A stretch of 7,453 bases of DNA from an uncultured Sphingomonadales bacterium (GTDB taxonomy: Bacteria; Pseudomonadota; Alphaproteobacteria; Sphingomonadales; Sphingomonadaceae), in NCBI GenBank assembly GCA_903958285.1, contig CAJBSR010000154.1:1-7453 (forward strand), given 5' to 3'. How positions within the stretch are numbered: the stretch's first letter is position 1; each line of letters opens with the position of its first letter. Position numbers and translations under genes: made by a program. Below, in pieces: positions 1 to 6,193 of this stretch. The notes under the pieces are model-generated. The model made no database searches, was not told the origin of the DNA, and worked only from the letters and a program-made list of their open reading frames with translations.

Positions 1-528
1 GCGATAAATGCGATAGGGGCCGGTGCCGCGTCCCTTTCGCAATACGGCCATCTCCGGCTGGGCCAGCAATTTCAGCAAATTGCCCAGCGGTTCCGAAAGG
101 CGGATTTCCAGCACCGTGTCGGTCATGGCCAGAATTTCAGTCACAGGCCCGAACATCGGCTTCAAAGCATTGCGGCTTTGTGGGGAGAGCGAGGTGCGCA
201 GGCTTTTGGCGACTTGGGCCGCCGTCACCTCTGTTCCGTCCGACCATTTGGCGCGGCGCAGGCGGAAGATGTAGCTCAGCCCGTCATCCGTGACGATCCA
301 CCGTTCGGCGAGCGCGGGCTCAATCTGTCCTTGCGCATCGAACTGGACGAGGCCCTGCATCAGCGCGCCGGTCATCACAGCGGCAGGGGCATCCAGCACC
401 TGTGTATTGGGGTCTGACGCGCGCGCTGCACCGCCGATGACGCTGATGGAGATGTCGGCATCTTCAGTCTGTCCACAGCTGGCAAGTGCTGCCAGCAGGA
501 AGAGGGAAGAGGCCAGACGTTTCAGCAT
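1..528 (-). CDS. ABC transporter substrate-binding lipoprotein, family 5 (peptide/solute type), 5' part
   Basis: Partial gene, 176 codons seen; the C-terminal part lies beyond the left edge. The product starts MLKRLASSLFLLAALASCGQ: two basic residues, a hydrophobic stretch and a lipobox LASC, so Cys18 should be lipidated and the mature protein anchored in the periplasm. After that comes the N-terminal pattern of the family 5 extracellular solute-binding proteins (DppA/OppA type): a segment around residues 47-75 with MTGALMQGLVQFDAQGQIEPALAERW, then DDGLSYIFRLRRAKWSDG (about 82-99) and TAAQVAKSLR. Known members deliver peptides, nickel or other solutes to an ABC permease; the substrate cannot be told from this half. 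The ATG has only a weak AGGG upstream. No permease or ATPase gene is in view; they may lie further left. Family call is firm, specificity unknown. Confidence 0.85.
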   Translation of the reverse strand, partial: MLKRLASSLFLLAALASCGQTEDADISISVIGGAARASDPNTQVLDAPAAVMTGALMQGLVQFDAQGQIEPALAERWIVTDDGLSYIFRLRRAKWSDGTEVTAAQVAKSLRTSLSPQSRNALKPMFGPVTEILAMTDTVLEIRLSEPLGNLLKLLAQPEMAVLRKGRGTGPYRIYR

Positions 529-540
529 ATTGCCCTGATA

Positions 541-567
541 GCGCGCCTTGCCGGCAAGGTCACGCGC
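541..567 (-). other. Hairpin between tRNA-Leu and the substrate-binding protein gene
   Basis: Read on the minus strand, GCGCG (563-567) and CGCGC (541-545) flank a perfect 14-base palindrome CCTTGCCGGCAAGG (546-559), with a 3-base bulge TGA. This gives a stem of two 5-bp segments closed by CCGG. A run of five T lies between it and the tRNA CCA end (573-577), not after the hairpin, so it is not a classic intrinsic terminator. It could stop or process the tRNA transcript, or form part of the 5' leader of the lipoprotein gene. Confidence 0.4.
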
Positions 568-578
568 CGGCGAAAAAG

Positions 579-664
579 TGGTGCGGACGGCGGGACTCGA
601 ACCCGCACTTCCAGGGGAAAGCAGATTTTAAGTCTGCTGCGTCTACCGGTTTCGCCACGTCCGC
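579..664 (-). tRNA. tRNA-Leu, anticodon UAA
   Basis: An 86-nt cloverleaf can be folded by eye on the minus strand. The acceptor stem GCGGACG pairs with CGTCCGC, followed by discriminator A and an encoded CCA. The D-stem is GCG/CGC, and the anticodon stem GCAGA/TCTGC encloses loop CTTAAAA (anticodon TAA). A long class II variable arm (TTCC/GGAA) precedes the T-stem GCGGG/CCCGC with loop TTCGAGT. The long variable arm together with the TAA anticodon identifies leucine. It reads UUA, and by wobble UUG, codons that are rare in a high-GC genome. It sits 63 bases downstream of the ihfB stop, in the same orientation. Confidence 0.97.
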
Positions 665-672
665 ACGGGCGC

Positions 673-701
673 GACATCGGCGACGAAAGCGCTGCCGTCA
701 A
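673..701 (-). promoter_or_regulatory. Candidate promoter for tRNA-Leu
   Basis: On the minus strand CTTGACG places a TTGACG -35-like hexamer at 696-701. After a 17-base spacer comes GATGTC (673-678), a poor -10. The predicted start would fall only one to three bases before the mature tRNA 5' end. The -35 is good and the -10 weak, so this is tentative; read-through from ihfB, which has no clear terminator of its own, is the alternative. Confidence 0.25.
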
Positions 702-727
702 GCAACAATGGGCTGGAAAGCGCCTGC

Positions 728-1006
728 TCAGACGTTGAGCTTGGCGCGCATTTCCTTACCGGGCTTGAAATAGGGCACCTTCTTCGATGGAATATCCACA
801 GAAGCCCCCGTGCGCGGGTTGCGGCCCTGACGGGCCTCTCGGCCGCGTGTCGAAAAGGCGCCAAAACCGCGAAGCTCCACGCGACCACCGTCGGCAAGCT
901 GCTTCGTGATTTCATCGAAAAAGATAGTTACAATAGTGTCAATTTCCCGGTGGGACAGTCCGGGATTTTCTTGCGCCAGTACATCCACCAGCTCGGAACG
1001 TATCAT
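728..1006 (-). CDS. ihfB: Integration host factor subunit beta
   Basis: 92-aa DNA-bending protein of the HU/IHF family. With the alpha subunit it forms the heterodimer that kinks DNA in recombination, replication and transcription. The sequence has the family's helical N-terminus (MIRSELVDVLAQENPGLSHREID), the beta-sheet core VELRGFGAFSTR (43-54), the arm motif GRNPRTG at 61-67 with the intercalating proline at 64, and the C-terminal signature FKPGKEMR (80-87). The start at 1006 was chosen because a GGGGG Shine-Dalgarno-like run (1014-1018) lies 7 bases ahead; an ATG six bases further up (1012, adding Met-Ser) is too close to that run. Beta rather than alpha is supported by the position after rpsA, as in E. 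coli. The rpsA terminator upstream suggests it is transcribed separately. Confidence 0.95.
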   Translation of the reverse strand: MIRSELVDVLAQENPGLSHREIDTIVTIFFDEITKQLADGGRVELRGFGAFSTRGREARQGRNPRTGASVDIPSKKVPYFKPGKEMRAKLNV

Positions 1007-1168
1007 ACTCATACCCCCATGCTGTTGCACGTGTCTGCTTATGCTCTTCCCCGCGAAGACCATAGCCCGTCGTTACGCATATCCCCGAGATCAGCAGGAT
1101 ATTTGACGGAAGCAACAGCTGTCGCGATAATTACTACCAATACGGTAACAAGTGCAAGTAATAATATC

Positions 1169-1195
1169 TTAACGCTAGGGTTAACGTTTTTTAAC
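1169..1195 (+). promoter_or_regulatory. Three direct TTAAC half-sites (CtrA-like) upstream of ihfB
   Basis: TTAAC occurs at 1169-1173, 1181-1185 and 1191-1195, all in the same orientation, with start-to-start distances of 12 and 10 bases. The CtrA cell-cycle regulator of alphaproteobacteria is known to bind TTAA-N7-TTAA (11-base periodicity); here the gaps are N8 and N6, one off on each side. Being in an AT-rich upstream region, TTAA words are partly expected by chance. A regulator site for ihfB is possible, not shown. Confidence 0.3.
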
Positions 1196-1235
1196 TAAGT
1201 TGCTGATCAGATTGGATTTTTCCAAGTCTGATACG

Positions 1236-1272
1236 AAAAGGGCCCGCTGCTCGCAACGGTACAACGGACCCT
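1236..1272 (-). terminator. Intrinsic terminator of rpsA
   Basis: Read on the minus strand, starting 23 bases after the rpsA stop: AGGGTCCGTTG (1262-1272), a 12-base loop, then CAGCGGGCCCT (1239-1249), forming an 11-bp stem with two G-T wobbles. The final U of the stem runs into a TTTT tract (1236-1239). A GC-rich stem followed directly by a U-tract is the classic Rho-independent form. It separates rpsA from ihfB. Confidence 0.88.
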
Positions 1273-1294
1273 ATTCGGTTGAATTGGTGTTACC

Positions 1295-3007
1295 TTACTT
1301 CTTGCCGTCGCGTGCCTTGAGCGCTTCGCCAAGGATGTCGCCAAGCGACGCACCCGAATCGGACGAGCCGTACTGGGCAACCGCCTGCTTCTCTTCGGCG
1401 ATCTGCATCGCCTTGACGGAGAAGGTTGGGTTCTTCGAACGGTCGAAGCCGGTTACCATCGCGTCGAACTTCTGGCCGACCTGGAAACGGTCTGGGCGCT
1501 GTTCGTCGCGATCGCGGCCAAGGTCGGCACGCTTGATGAAGCCGATGGCCCCATCGTCGCCAACCTGCACGTCGAGCCCGCCGTCCTTGATCGCAATGAC
1601 CGTGACGGTGGTGACAGCGTTCTTGGCGAGGCCGGAAGGTCCGCTGCCGCCGGTGGCAACAGAAGCGCCGCCCTTTTCGACCTGCTTGATGCCAAGCGAG
1701 ATGCGTTCCTTTTCGACGTCCACGTCAAGCACGATCGCCTTGACGGTGTCGCCCTTGTTGTGAAGCGCCAGAGCTTCTTCGCCCGACACGCCCCAGGCGA
1801 TGTCCGACATGTGGACCATGCCGTCGACGTCGCCGTCGAGACCAATGAACAGACCGAATTCGGTCGCGTTCTTGACTTCGCCTTCGACGGTCGAACCAAC
1901 CGGGTGAGCAGCGCTGAACGCTTCCCACGGGTTCGACGCAGCCTGCTTGAGGCCAAGCGAAATGCGACGCTTTTCTTCGTCGACTTCGAGAACAATGACA
2001 TCGACTTCCTGGCTGGTCGAAACGATCTTGCCGGGGTGGACGTTCTTCTTGGTCCAGCTCATTTCCGAGACGTGGACAAGGCCTTCAATGCCGGCTTCGA
2101 GTTCAACGAACGCACCATATTCGGTGATGTTCGTGACGCGGCCCGAAAGCTTGGCGCCAACCGGATACTTGGCCGCAACAGCTTCCCAAGGATCGCTTTC
2201 CAGCTGCTTCATGCCGAGCGAGATGCGCTGCGTGTCCTTGTTGATGCGGATGATCTGCACCTTCACGGTGTCACCAATGTTGATGACTTCCGAAGGATGA
2301 TTGACGCGCTTGTAGCTGATGTCGGTGACATGCAGCAGGCCGTCAATGCCGCCGAGATCAACGAACGCACCGTAATCGGTGATGTTCTTGACGACGCCTT
2401 CGATGACCTGGCCTTCAGCGAGGTTCAGGATCAGGCCCGAACGTGCTTCTGCGCGGCTTTCTTCAAGGATGGCACGACGCGACACAACGATGTTGCCACG
2501 CTTACGGTCCATCTTGAGGATCTGGAAGGGCTGCGGAATGTCCATGAGCGGGGTGACATCGCGCACGGGGCGGATATCGACCTGCGAACCGGGAAGGAAG
2601 GCCACAGCGCCGCCGAGGTCGACGGTGAAGCCGCCCTTAACGCGGCCAAAGATGACACCTTCAACGCGGGTGGACTGGCCGAATTCAGCTTCAAGAGCAT
2701 CCCAGGCGGCTTCGCGGCGTGCGCGGTCGCGCGACAGCACGGCTTCACCCTGGGCGTTTTCGACGCGGTCGACATAAACTTCGACTTCATCACCAACAGC
2801 GAGTTCAGCCTTCTGGCCGGGGGCTGCGAATTCGCGAAGTGCGACGCGGCCTTCCGACTTCAGGCCAACGTCGATGACGGCCATGTCGTTTTCAATTGCG
2901 GTAACGATACCCTTGACGACGCGGCCGTCGAGGCTTTCGGCATCGCCGAGTGATTCTGAGAGGAGAGCCGCGAAATCATCGCGGGTCGGGTTGGCGGAAG
3001 TTGCCAT
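1295..3007 (-). CDS. rpsA: 30S ribosomal protein S1
   Basis: 570-aa protein that binds mRNA on the small ribosomal subunit and promotes initiation on weakly Shine-Dalgarno-dependent and structured messages. Six S1 (OB-fold) RNA-binding repeats can be followed, at roughly 28-94, 112-178, 199-267, 284-354, 371-441 and 460-528. Repeats 3-5 carry the clearest motifs, for example ITDYGAFVDLGGIDGLLHVTD and ITEYGAFVELEAGIEGLVHV, each ending in RISLG(M/L/I)KQ. Repeats 1-2 are the divergent ribosome-binding pair and repeat 6 is the most degenerate, as is usual. The C-terminus has an SSDSGASLGDILGEAL-like tail. The ATG at 3007 (MATSANPTRDD) is preferred over a GTG 51 bases upstream because the extra 17 residues look unlike S1; GGAA sits about 10 bases ahead. 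Length is close to E. coli S1 (557). Confidence 0.98.
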   Translation of the reverse strand: MATSANPTRDDFAALLSESLGDAESLDGRVVKGIVTAIENDMAVIDVGLKSEGRVALREFAAPGQKAELAVGDEVEVYVDRVENAQGEAVLSRDRARREAAWDALEAEFGQSTRVEGVIFGRVKGGFTVDLGGAVAFLPGSQVDIRPVRDVTPLMDIPQPFQILKMDRKRGNIVVSRRAILEESRAEARSGLILNLAEGQVIEGVVKNITDYGAFVDLGGIDGLLHVTDISYKRVNHPSEVINIGDTVKVQIIRINKDTQRISLGMKQLESDPWEAVAAKYPVGAKLSGRVTNITEYGAFVELEAGIEGLVHVSEMSWTKKNVHPGKIVSTSQEVDVIVLEVDEEKRRISLGLKQAASNPWEAFSAAHPVGSTVEGEVKNATEFGLFIGLDGDVDGMVHMSDIAWGVSGEEALALHNKGDTVKAIVLDVDVEKERISLGIKQVEKGGASVATGGSGPSGLAKNAVTTVTVIAIKDGGLDVQVGDDGAIGFIKRADLGRDRDEQRPDRFQVGQKFDAMVTGFDRSKNPTFSVKAMQIAEEKQAVAQYGSSDSGASLGDILGEALKARDGKK

Positions 3008-3159
3008 TGCTAGAGTATTCCAATCATGTTTGTTTTCCGGCCATGTGGTTGAATCCACAGGTCTTTTGGCCAGACTGCCGCACAGACCCCATGCCGGTGC
3101 AGCATCCTTTGGACAACAGATCGTGGGGTCGAAAAGGGGAGGGTAGCTATGAAAGCTGC
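3008..3159 (-). promoter_or_regulatory. rpsA 5' leader with long-range inverted repeat
   Basis: The 152 bases between cmk and rpsA hold a 7-bp perfect inverted repeat, GACCCCA (3124-3130 read on the minus strand) with TGGGGTC (3085-3091), enclosing 32 bases. S1 is known in enterobacteria to repress its own translation through a structured leader, so an analogous role is plausible. A five-codon mini-ORF (ATG at 3027, TAG at 3012-3010) ends two bases before the rpsA ATG. No terminator for cmk is visible, so co-transcription with cmk remains possible. I could not assign a promoter. Confidence 0.4.
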
Positions 3160-3771
3160 TCAGCGCCGAATCCGGGCCTCCACGAGCGCAATCGCCCGCT
3201 GGACGGCCGCGCCTATAGTCATATCGGTGGTATCTAGCAAGTCTGCGTCGTCCGCCTGCCGCAGCGGCGCGGCACTTCGCCCTGCGTCGCGGGCATCGCG
3301 CGCTTCGATGTCGGCAAGGATCGCATCATAGTCCGTCAGGGCATCTTCACGGTGCCGCCGCTGCGCCCGCACTTCGGCGGAGGCGGTGACGAACAGCTTG
3401 GCATCGGCGTCCGGCGAAATGACGGTGCCGATATCGCGTCCATCGAGTACCGCGCCGCCCGGCTGGCGGGCAAAGGCCTGTTGATACTCAAGCAAGGCCG
3501 CCCGAACCGCTGGATGACGCGACACCCGGGAGGCAAGCGCCCCTGCGGCTTCGGTGCGGAGTTCAGGGTCTGTCAGAAGCGTCTCATCAATCCGGCAACC
3601 GGCGACGGCATCGGCCTCTACATCCGGGTCCCGTCCGGCGCGCGACGTGGCCACACCCACGGCGCGGTAGAGCAGGCCTGTGTCCAGATGCGGGAGATCA
3701 TAATGCACGGCCAAAGCGCGGGCGATGGTGCCCTTGCCGGAAGCCGCAGGTCCGTCGACCGCGATAATCAT
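3160..3771 (-). CDS. cmk: (d)CMP kinase
   Basis: 203-aa cytidylate kinase: transfers phosphate from ATP to CMP or dCMP, feeding CTP and dCTP synthesis in the cytoplasm. Seen directly: P-loop GPAASGKGT (7-15), DTGLLYRAV (30-38, nucleotide-binding region), DGRDIGTV (110-117, the family's CMP-binding signature), and an Arg-rich lid region with [10 protein letters not shown] (161-170), followed by [12 protein letters not shown]. It is somewhat shorter than E. coli Cmk (227) but has all these motifs. The start codon ATGA overlaps the aroA stop by four bases, implying translational coupling. Position between aroA and rpsA matches the conserved order. Confidence 0.97.
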   Translation of the reverse strand: MIIAVDGPAASGKGTIARALAVHYDLPHLDTGLLYRAVGVATSRAGRDPDVEADAVAGCRIDETLLTDPELRTEAAGALASRVSRHPAVRAALLEYQQAFARQPGGAVLDGRDIGTVISPDADAKLFVTASAEVRAQRRHREDALTDYDAILADIEARDARDAGRSAAPLRQADDADLLDTTDMTIGAAVQRAIALVEARIRR

Positions 3772-5111
3772 CGCGCGGCGAGGCTTTCCAGCATGGCTTC
3801 GAAGATGGGGAAGCTGGTCGCAACAGGGCTCATATCGTCAATGGTGACCGGCGCTGCCGAGACCAGCCCTGCAATGGCGAAGCTCATCGCGATGCGGTGA
3901 TCCAGTTCCGCCGCAATGGTCGCGCCACCGGTCAGCGGCGCGCCGCCGGAACCATGGACGATCAGGCCGTCCTCCAACTCTTCGACGGTCACACCAATCG
4001 CGGACAGTCCCTTGGCCATCACGCTGATGCGGTCTGATTCCTTGACGCGCAGTTCTTCCAGCCCGCGGAACACGCTCTTCCCTTCGGCAAGGGACGCGGC
4101 GACGAACAGGATGGGGAATTCATCGACCATGCTCGGCACGATGTCGGGTGAGGTCTCAATCCCCTTCAACGCGGAATGCTTCACGATCAGGTCTGCGACG
4201 GGCTCCCCGCCCACCACGCGTTCATCGACCAAAGTGATGTCGCCGCCCATGGCCTGAAGCACCTCGATCAGCCCCGCCCGCGTCGGGTTGATGCCGACAT
4301 TGTCGATGCGCACCTCAGACCCCGGCACCAGCAGAGCGGCGACCATCGGGAACGCAGCGGAGGACGGATCACCCGGCACGACGACATGCTGCGGTGTCAG
4401 TTCCGCCTCACCATGGATGGAGATGACGCGCGCGCCGTCGGTATCGGTGGAGATATCGAGCTTCGCGCCAAAACCGGCCAGCATCCGCTCACTATGATCC
4501 CGCGTCGGCACAGGTTCGATCACGGTCGTGATCCCCGGCGTGTTCAGGCCTGCGAGCAGGATGGCCGACTTCACCTGTGCCGAAGCCATCGGCAGGCGGT
4601 AGGTGATCGGCACGGCAGGGCAGGCGCCGCGCACCATGATCGGCAGATATTGATTGCCCTTTTCCCCCGGCGAGCAAGTGAACACCGCGCCCATCGTGCC
4701 GAGCGGATCGGTCACCCGCGCCATCGGGCGTTTGGAGAGCGAGGCATCGCCCGTGAAGGTCGCGGTGATCGCATGGCTGGCGACCAAGCCCATCAGCAAA
4801 CGGGTCGAGGTGCCGGAATTGCCCATGTCGAGCGCTGATTCGGGTTGCAGCAGTCCGCCCACGCCAAGACCATGCACGTGCCACACGCCGTCATCGCCGC
4901 GATCAATCGTCGCGCCCATCGCCCGCATGGCAGCCGCCGTGGCGAGCACATCTTCGCCTTCCAGCAGGCCTTCAATCACGCTCTCCCCCACGGCCAGCGC
5001 GGACAACATCAGCGACCGGTGGGAGATGGATTTGTCACCGGGCACGCGGACCGTTCCGGAGAGTGGACCGCTCTGTGCGAATGCTTTAGGGGAGGGGGAA
5101 AGATGGGCCAT
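3768..5111 (-). CDS. aroA: 3-phosphoshikimate 1-carboxyvinyltransferase (EPSP synthase), class II
   Basis: 447-aa enzyme of the shikimate pathway: shikimate-3-phosphate plus PEP gives EPSP, the step before chorismate. Class II motifs are all present: GDKS (25-28), SAQVK (177-181), RDHSE (204-208) and NPTR (275-278). Catalytic residues by alignment from memory with the Agrobacterium CP4 enzyme are Asp330 (in PSMVDEFP) and Glu358 (in [11 protein letters not shown]). LDHRIAMSF marks the C-terminal domain. At the PEP-site segment the sequence is NSGTSTR, with Gly100 where CP4 has Ala100. ATG at 5111 gives the usual short N-terminal extension before [16 protein letters not shown]; the Shine-Dalgarno is weak (GGCGAA next to the ATG). 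It is first in the aroA-cmk pair. Confidence 0.98.
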   Translation of the reverse strand: MAHLSPSPKAFAQSGPLSGTVRVPGDKSISHRSLMLSALAVGESVIEGLLEGEDVLATAAAMRAMGATIDRGDDGVWHVHGLGVGGLLQPESALDMGNSGTSTRLLMGLVASHAITATFTGDASLSKRPMARVTDPLGTMGAVFTCSPGEKGNQYLPIMVRGACPAVPITYRLPMASAQVKSAILLAGLNTPGITTVIEPVPTRDHSERMLAGFGAKLDISTDTDGARVISIHGEAELTPQHVVVPGDPSSAAFPMVAALLVPGSEVRIDNVGINPTRAGLIEVLQAMGGDITLVDERVVGGEPVADLIVKHSALKGIETSPDIVPSMVDEFPILFVAASLAEGKSVFRGLEELRVKESDRISVMAKGLSAIGVTVEELEDGLIVHGSGGAPLTGGATIAAELDHRIAMSFAIAGLVSAAPVTIDDMSPVATSFPIFEAMLESLAAR

Positions 5112-5221
5112 TTCGCCGGCGTCTTTGACAGCGGCGATCTGCTATGGCAAGGCGCGCGCCGATTCAGCCGGTGTTTACATTGGCTCAAAGCAATTCTGCT
5201 TGATTGAAAGGCTTAAGGCTC
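5112..5221. promoter_or_regulatory. Divergent intergenic region between aroA and the FYDLN-acid gene
   Basis: 110 bases separate two divergent start codons, so promoters for both genes should lie here or just inside the genes. On the plus strand there is a perfect TTGACA (5125-5130), but no good -10 at 16-18 bases; only TATGGC at 12 bases. A small hairpin AAGCA/TGCTT with loop ATTC lies near 5188-5201. For the rightward gene, AAGG (5215-5218) three bases before the ATG is the likely ribosome-binding site. Confidence 0.35.
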
Positions 5222-5539
5222 ATGGTGAAGCCTGAATGGGGCACAAAACGTACGTGCCCGAAGTGTGCAACGCGTTTTTATGACCTGACCAAGGAAGATC
5301 CCATTACCTGCATTTCGTGCAGCTATGCGTGGATCGCCGAACCCGTTCTGAAGTCGAAGCAGCCGCTTCCGTTTGAAGCTGCGGCCCCTGTCGCGTCGGC
5401 CACCCCCGATGCGGATCTCACGGCGGATCTGGATCTGGACGTGGATGCCGAAAGCGAACCTTCGGCAGATGACGATGTCGATCTGGGCGGTGATGATGAC
5501 CTCGGCGTCGACACCGGCGACGTGAACGACGAAAATTGA
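5222..5539 (+). CDS. FYDLN-acid family protein (TIGR02300 type), zinc-ribbon with acidic tail
   Basis: 105-aa protein. The N-terminal part, MVKPEWGTKRTCPKCATRFYDL, matches the alphaproteobacterial family named for its FYDLN motif and acidic C-terminus; here the motif reads FYDLT. Two CxxC knuckles, Cys12/Cys15 (CPKC) and Cys30/Cys33 (CISC), form a predicted zinc ribbon. From about residue 60 to the end the sequence is dominated by Asp/Glu with Ala, Val, Leu and Gly, and is surely disordered and strongly negative. No function is established for the family that I know of; a zinc ribbon plus an acidic tail would suit a protein- or RNA-polymerase-contacting role, which is speculation. The ATG at 5222 (MVKPEWG) is chosen over an upstream in-frame start at 5204 because it fits the family N-terminus and has AAGG just ahead. 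Confidence 0.93.
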   Translation: MVKPEWGTKRTCPKCATRFYDLTKEDPITCISCSYAWIAEPVLKSKQPLPFEAAAPVASATPDADLTADLDLDVDAESEPSADDDVDLGGDDDLGVDTGDVNDEN

Positions 5540-5549
5540 TCAGATACCG

Positions 5550-5596
5550 GCAACCTTAGGGTTGCAACGGCGGCGCGCCTGACATAAAGGCGCGCC
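5550..5596 (+). terminator. Two tandem hairpins after the FYDLN-acid gene
   Basis: Starting 10 bases after the stop codon there is a 6-bp hairpin GCAACC-TTAG-GGTTGC (5550-5565). It is followed by a 9-bp hairpin whose arms are GGCGCGCCT (5572-5580) and AGGCGCGCC (5588-5596) with loop GACATAA. Neither is followed by a clear U-tract, so termination is plausible but unproven. The second hairpin ends seven bases before tRNA-Ala and could instead affect processing of a joint transcript. Confidence 0.5.
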
Positions 5597-5603
5597 TCCA
5601 AAT

Positions 5604-5679
5604 GGGGCCTTAGCTCAGCTGGTAGAGCGCTACACTGGCAGTGTAGAGGTCAGGGGTTCGACTCCCCTAGGCTCCACCA
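5604..5679 (+). tRNA. tRNA-Ala, anticodon GGC
   Basis: A 76-nt cloverleaf with encoded CCA. The acceptor GGGGCCT pairs with AGGCTCC and includes the G3-U70 wobble pair that is the main alanine identity element. The D-arm is GCTC/GAGC, anticodon stem CTACA/TGTAG with loop CTGGCAG (anticodon GGC, reading GCC), and T-arm AGGGG/CCCCT with loop TTCGACT. It lies on the plus strand and ends 13 bases from the stop of the convergent RNase H-like gene. Confidence 0.98.
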
Positions 5680-5692
5680 TTCCCCATTTTAG

Positions 5693-6088
5693 CTATCTCG
5701 GGTGCCGCGCGGCGAGCGCGATGCCGGCGAGATTCTGTGCGCGTTTTATCCAGCGCAGGCGGCCGACTTGCCCGCCTTGCGCCAAGGCGAGGAACGCAGC
5801 GGCGTGATCATTCCGCGCCTGTCCGCTGCGCAGCGCGGTGTTGGCCTTGGTGATCACCTCCACCGCATCGCCGATCAACTCGACGTCGGTCAGCGCCAGG
5901 GACTGCGCCACCTCCACCGCGCAGATCAGGGCGCGCCATTCCGCATCGCTGTTGGTACCTTCGCCCAAATCATCGAACACATAGGTCTGCCCCCGCACCA
6001 CAACGGCGGCCTCAATACGCCCCGGGTTGGGGCGGCACCCGCCATCGAAGAAGATTTTCACGCGGCGGGTGGGAATGGGGGCGGTCAT
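5693..6088 (-). CDS. RNase H-fold protein (ribonuclease HI-like)
   Basis: 131-aa protein with the RNase H fold. It opens with the first strand VKIFFDGGCRPNPG (10-23; first catalytic Asp15), then TNSDAEWRALICAVEVA (helix with Glu50) and DVELIGDAVEVI (68-79; Asp74). RNase HI cleaves the RNA strand of RNA-DNA hybrids using four carboxylates (D-E-D-D). The C-terminal segment here reads KRAQNLAGIALAARH, where canonical enzymes have N-x-x-A-D, so the fourth Asp appears replaced (Gly122). The housekeeping RNase HI is about 155 aa, so this is probably a compact paralogue of uncertain activity. The ATG at 6088 is preferred; a TTG start at 6157 would add 23 residues without a domain or a visible ribosome-binding site. 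Even at 6088 the Shine-Dalgarno (GAGG, 13 bases away) is weak. Confidence 0.8.
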   Translation of the reverse strand: MTAPIPTRRVKIFFDGGCRPNPGRIEAAVVVRGQTYVFDDLGEGTNSDAEWRALICAVEVAQSLALTDVELIGDAVEVITKANTALRSGQARNDHAAAFLALAQGGQVGRLRWIKRAQNLAGIALAARHPR

Positions 6089-6193
6089 GGGATTGTGTGC
6101 GCCTCTTTTTGGGATGGGTTTGGAGATTCTGGCACCTGTCACCGTTTTGGCAGGCAATTACACACTTGAGAAATCAGTACGATGAAGTTGCAG

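Larger units (their letters stand above)
1007..1294. other. AT-rich intergenic region between rpsA and ihfB
   Basis: A 288-base gap, distinctly AT-richer than its neighbours (strongest about 1130-1235). It contains the rpsA terminator, three TTAAC half-sites and presumably the ihfB promoter. I found no -35/-10 pair that I trust; TATTAT on the minus strand (1161-1166) is the best -10 by eye. A 44-codon stop-free minus-strand frame (1039-1173) would encode a very hydrophobic peptide but has no ATG, GTG or TTG at its beginning, so it is not annotated as a gene. Confidence 0.6.

Noticed and set aside
643..915. 90-codon minus-strand frame overlapping ihfB and the tRNA-Leu 5' end
   Set aside because: Runs through the tRNA gene and out of frame with ihfB, whose identity is clear.
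1760..2953. 397-codon open frame on the plus strand opposite rpsA
   Set aside because: Antisense shadow of a high-GC ribosomal protein gene; the minus-strand frame is unmistakably S1, and the product (rich in DDVDLHGD-like runs) mirrors S1 codons.
4176..4838. 220-codon plus-strand open frame opposite aroA, with other long frames at 3352-3900 and 4654-5235
   Set aside because: Codon-bias shadows of aroA and cmk; His/Arg-rich products without domain features.
5604..5679. tRNA-Ala as an attachment site
   Set aside because: I searched the window by eye for a second copy of its 3' end (TTCGACTCCCCTAGG) and found none; an att repeat outside the window cannot be excluded.
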